Source: Rhizobium sp. C1 (GTDB lineage: Bacteria; Pseudomonadota; Alphaproteobacteria; Rhizobiales; Rhizobiaceae). From it: a stretch of 64,000 nt of DNA. Location: the NCBI RefSeq assembly GCF_021026335.1, contig NZ_JAJNCY010000006.1, positions 1 to 64,000 on the forward strand, given 5' to 3'. Positions within the stretch are counted from its first letter, which is position 1, and each line of letters starts with the position of its first letter. Positions 62,113-64,000 of the stretch are shown here, in pieces. The translations under genes were made by a program, and so were the position numbers. The notes beneath the pieces are model-generated. The model ran no database searches. It was given only the letters and a program-made list of their open reading frames with translations, and was not told where the DNA came from.

Positions 62113-62514
62113 TCACCCACCCACCTGAGCAATCCAGTCATTGAGATTGTAGTAATTCGTCACCCGCGCCACCTTGCCGTCGCGGATGTCGAAAAACGCG
62201 CCGGCGGGCAGCTTGTAGGTCTGGCCGTTGGCCTCCGGCAGGCCCTCGTCGGTGGCAAGATATTGACCATTGACGATAAATTCAGCCGATGCCCGCTTGC
62301 CATCGGTGCTGGTCATGATCACCATGTCCGTCAGGCGTTCCTTGTAGCAGCGGTTCATATGCGCCATGAAGTCGGCGAAGGCGTCTCTGCCGGTCTGGCG
62401 TTCGCCCTGGTTGATATCATGCGCAACATCGTCGGTGAGCAGCGACAGGAACCGGTCCATGTCGCCGGCGTTGAAGGCATCGTAATAGGCGGCGATGAGG
62501 TCTGCTGCTTGCAT
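62113..62514 (-). CDS. NTF2/SnoaL-like ketosteroid-isomerase-related protein
   Basis: A 133-residue cone-shaped NTF2-like protein: DLIAAYYDAFNAGDMDRFLS, LTDDVAHDINQGERQTGRDA and FFDIRDGKVARVTNYYNLND. Members bind or isomerise small hydrophobic molecules. No specific substrate can be inferred. A palindromic repeat remnant (about 62554-62586) lies in its upstream region. Confidence 0.82.
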   Translation of the reverse strand: MQAADLIAAYYDAFNAGDMDRFLSLLTDDVAHDINQGERQTGRDAFADFMAHMNRCYKERLTDMVIMTSTDGKRASAEFIVNGQYLATDEGLPEANGQTYKLPAGAFFDIRDGKVARVTNYYNLNDWIAQVGG

Positions 62515-62635
62515 GAATAAACTCCAAGGTCAAAAGGCTGGTTGCGATATAGAGCAATTTCGGCGAACCTGAAAACCGGTTTCGCGTTGGGGTGGGGCAA
62601 AAAACGAGGCTGAACTGTTCCGGAGAGGAAATACG

Positions 62636-63226
62636 ATGACGCTGACGATCAAGACGTTCTCCGGCCCTGCCGCCGTGCCCTATTTCGATGACGTGGCACG
62701 GTTGCGCATCGAGGTCTTCCGCGCCTTCCCCTATCTCTACGAGGGCTCGGCGGACTATGAGCGGAAATATCTCTCCACCTATGCCCGCTCGCCCGGCTCT
62801 ATCTTCGTGCTCGCCTTCGACGGCGACGAGGTCGTGGGGGCCGCGACAGGCACACCCATGAAGGGCGAGACCCGCGAGGTGAAGGCCCCCTTCACGGTCT
62901 TCGGCTACAACACGGACTCGATCTTCTATTTCGGCGAATCCATCCTCAAATCCGGCTATCGCGGCAGGGGGATCGGCGTACGCTTCATCGAGGAGCGCGA
63001 GAACCATGCCAGAAGCCTCGGCGGCATGACCCACTGCACCTTCTGCGCAGTCGAGCGCCCGGAAGACCATCCGCGCCGTCCGGCGGACTATGTGCCGCTC
63101 GACGAGTTCTGGCGCAATCGCGGCTACCTGCCGCGCCCGGATCTGCGCACGACGTTCAGCTGGCAGGATCTGGACGAGGCGGAGGAGAGCCCGAAACCCA
63201 TGTCCTTCTGGATCAAGGAACTCTGA
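62636..63226 (+). CDS. GNAT-family N-acetyltransferase
   Basis: A 196-residue acetyltransferase. RLRIEVFRAFPYLYEGSADY opens it. The acetyl-CoA loop is LKSGYRGRGIGVRFIEERE, and the C-terminal DEFWRNRGYLPRPDLRTTFS follows. GAGAGGAAATACG precedes ATG 62636. The next gene, a nitrilase-family hydrolase, follows on the same strand at 49 bp, and GNAT-nitrilase pairs are common, suggesting joint action on an amine or amide. Confidence 0.85.
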   Translation: MTLTIKTFSGPAAVPYFDDVARLRIEVFRAFPYLYEGSADYERKYLSTYARSPGSIFVLAFDGDEVVGAATGTPMKGETREVKAPFTVFGYNTDSIFYFGESILKSGYRGRGIGVRFIEERENHARSLGGMTHCTFCAVERPEDHPRRPADYVPLDEFWRNRGYLPRPDLRTTFSWQDLDEAEESPKPMSFWIKEL

Positions 63227-63274
63227 ACGTCCCGTCGTTCAGAAAATCAAATAAAGCAAGGAATGCCGACCGCG

Positions 63275-64000
63275 ATGGTGAAACTCGCCGCCTGCCAATA
63301 TGCCATCGATCTCATCGACACCTGGGACGAATACGCCCACCACCTGACGACGCTCGTCGGCGAGGCGGCGCGTGAGGGCGCGGAACTGGCGCTTCTGCCC
63401 GAATATGCCGCCATGGTTCTGGCCGGCCAGCTGGGCGCCGAGGCCCGCTCTGATCTTCACGGCTCGATTGCCGGCATCCAGCCGCTGATCCCGCGCTGGG
63501 TTGAGCTCTGCGCCGAGATCGCGGCCAATCACAACATCCTCTTCTCGCCCGGCTCCGCCCCGATTCTCGATACGGACGGAAAATACCGCAACCGCGCCTT
63601 CCTCTTCGGTCCGCAGGGCCTGATCGGCGTGCAGGACAAGCAGATCATGACCCGCTTCGAACGCGAGAAGTGGTTCATCGCGGCAGGCGTTCATGGCCTG
63701 AGGACCTTCGAGACACCGATCGGAAAGCTCGGCATCCTCATCTGCTACGACAACGAATTCCCGATGCTGGCCCGCGCGCTGGCCGAACAGGGCGCCGACC
63801 TCATCCTCGCGCCCTCCTGCACCGATACACTTGCCGGCAGCTACCGCGTCCGCATCGGCGCTCAGGCACGGGCGCTGGAAAACCAGATCGCCGTGCTGGC
63901 CTCACCCACCGCCGGCAATGCGTCCTGGTCGCCCGCCATGGACGAGAACAAGGGCCGTGCCGCACTCTATGTGCCGCCGGATTACGGCATGCCCCCCTCA
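63275..64000 (+). CDS. Carbon-nitrogen hydrolase (nitrilase superfamily), runs off right edge
   Basis: At least 242 residues, incomplete. All three catalytic residues of the nitrilase fold are visible: Glu in LALLPEYAAM, Lys in GVQDKQIMTRFE, and Cys in LGILICYDNEFPMLARALAE. LAPSCTDTLAGSYRVRIGAQ follows. AAGGA at 63258-63262 supports ATG 63275 (MVKLAACQYAID); ATG 63263 is too close to it. Likely an amidase acting with the upstream acetyltransferase. Confidence 0.88.
   Translation, partial: MVKLAACQYAIDLIDTWDEYAHHLTTLVGEAAREGAELALLPEYAAMVLAGQLGAEARSDLHGSIAGIQPLIPRWVELCAEIAANHNILFSPGSAPILDTDGKYRNRAFLFGPQGLIGVQDKQIMTRFEREKWFIAAGVHGLRTFETPIGKLGILICYDNEFPMLARALAEQGADLILAPSCTDTLAGSYRVRIGAQARALENQIAVLASPTAGNASWSPAMDENKGRAALYVPPDYGMPPS

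Noticed and set aside
1-64000. CRISPR arrays, tRNA and rRNA genes
   Set aside because: No regularly spaced direct repeats were seen, and no cloverleaf or rRNA sequence was recognised by eye in the intergenic regions. A tRNA scan would settle this.

Overview
The window looks like chromosomal DNA from a member of the Rhizobiaceae (Alphaproteobacteria, Hyphomicrobiales), GC-rich with dense operons. Evidence: SRP RNA directly upstream of dnaX, PntA/PntB with a fused four-helix PntA, a propionyl-CoA carboxylase cluster with a divergent XRE/IrrE-type regulator, an Irr-type iron box in front of the ferritin-like membrane protein MbfA, a CtrA-type site, and several families of rhizobial palindromic intergenic repeats. 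The genus cannot be fixed by eye.

Layout. 1-60: start of a probable IS5-type transposase running off the left edge. 0.3-7 kb: an aminotransferase, then a complete branched-chain-amino-acid/amide-type ABC importer (binding protein, two permeases, two ATPases), then a ClpP paralogue with a premature stop codon. 7.6-9.9 kb: an ArsR/SRPBCC pair, an Lrp-family regulator and a divergent membrane Gate protein. 10-19.3 kb: a sugar-nucleotide and glycosyltransferase cluster (CDP-glucose synthesis, 3,5-epimerase, C-methyltransferase, B12-binding radical SAM enzyme, NAD-dependent sugar enzyme, three glycosyltransferase-like proteins), followed by galE. 20.6-25 kb: nudC/HIT, SRP RNA, dnaX, ybaB. 25.3-27.3 kb: small housekeeping genes and an acetylpolyamine-amidohydrolase-like protein. 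27.4-32.7 kb (minus strand): rpmI, rplT, pheS and pheT. A BrnT/BrnA toxin-antitoxin pair and a coupled small membrane protein lie between pheS and pheT. 33-42.2 kb: recF, moeB, a papain-like amidase, mbfA, a DMT exporter with a divergent MocR regulator, a BTLCP peptidase, an alpha/beta hydrolase, infC with an AUU start, and an FMN reductase. 42.5-45.5 kb: pntB and pntA. 45.9-48.4 kb: GNAT, XRE-cupin and the ScfR-like regulator. 48.7-57.8 kb: propionate catabolism (pccB, pccA, methylmalonyl-CoA mutase), interrupted by a DUF4160/DUF2442 pair, a GST, an unknown gene, queC and a DUF559 endonuclease bracketed by inverted repeats. 57.9-64 kb: an outer-membrane protein, a gene-free repeat-rich kilobase, a hydroxyproline epimerase with its FAD oxidase, an NTF2-like protein, a GNAT protein and a nitrilase-family gene running off the right edge.

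The most interesting features are accessory genes embedded in core operons. These are the BrnTA plus GTGA-coupled membrane protein inside pheST, and the small DUF559 nuclease gene framed by 48-bp inverted repeats between pccA and scpA. A further copy of that repeat is read as codons 4-20 of the mutase. Other items are a nonsense-truncated ClpP, a glycosyltransferase whose only sensible start is CTG, a CDP-sugar cluster without a visible 4,6-dehydratase, and several clear operator palindromes.
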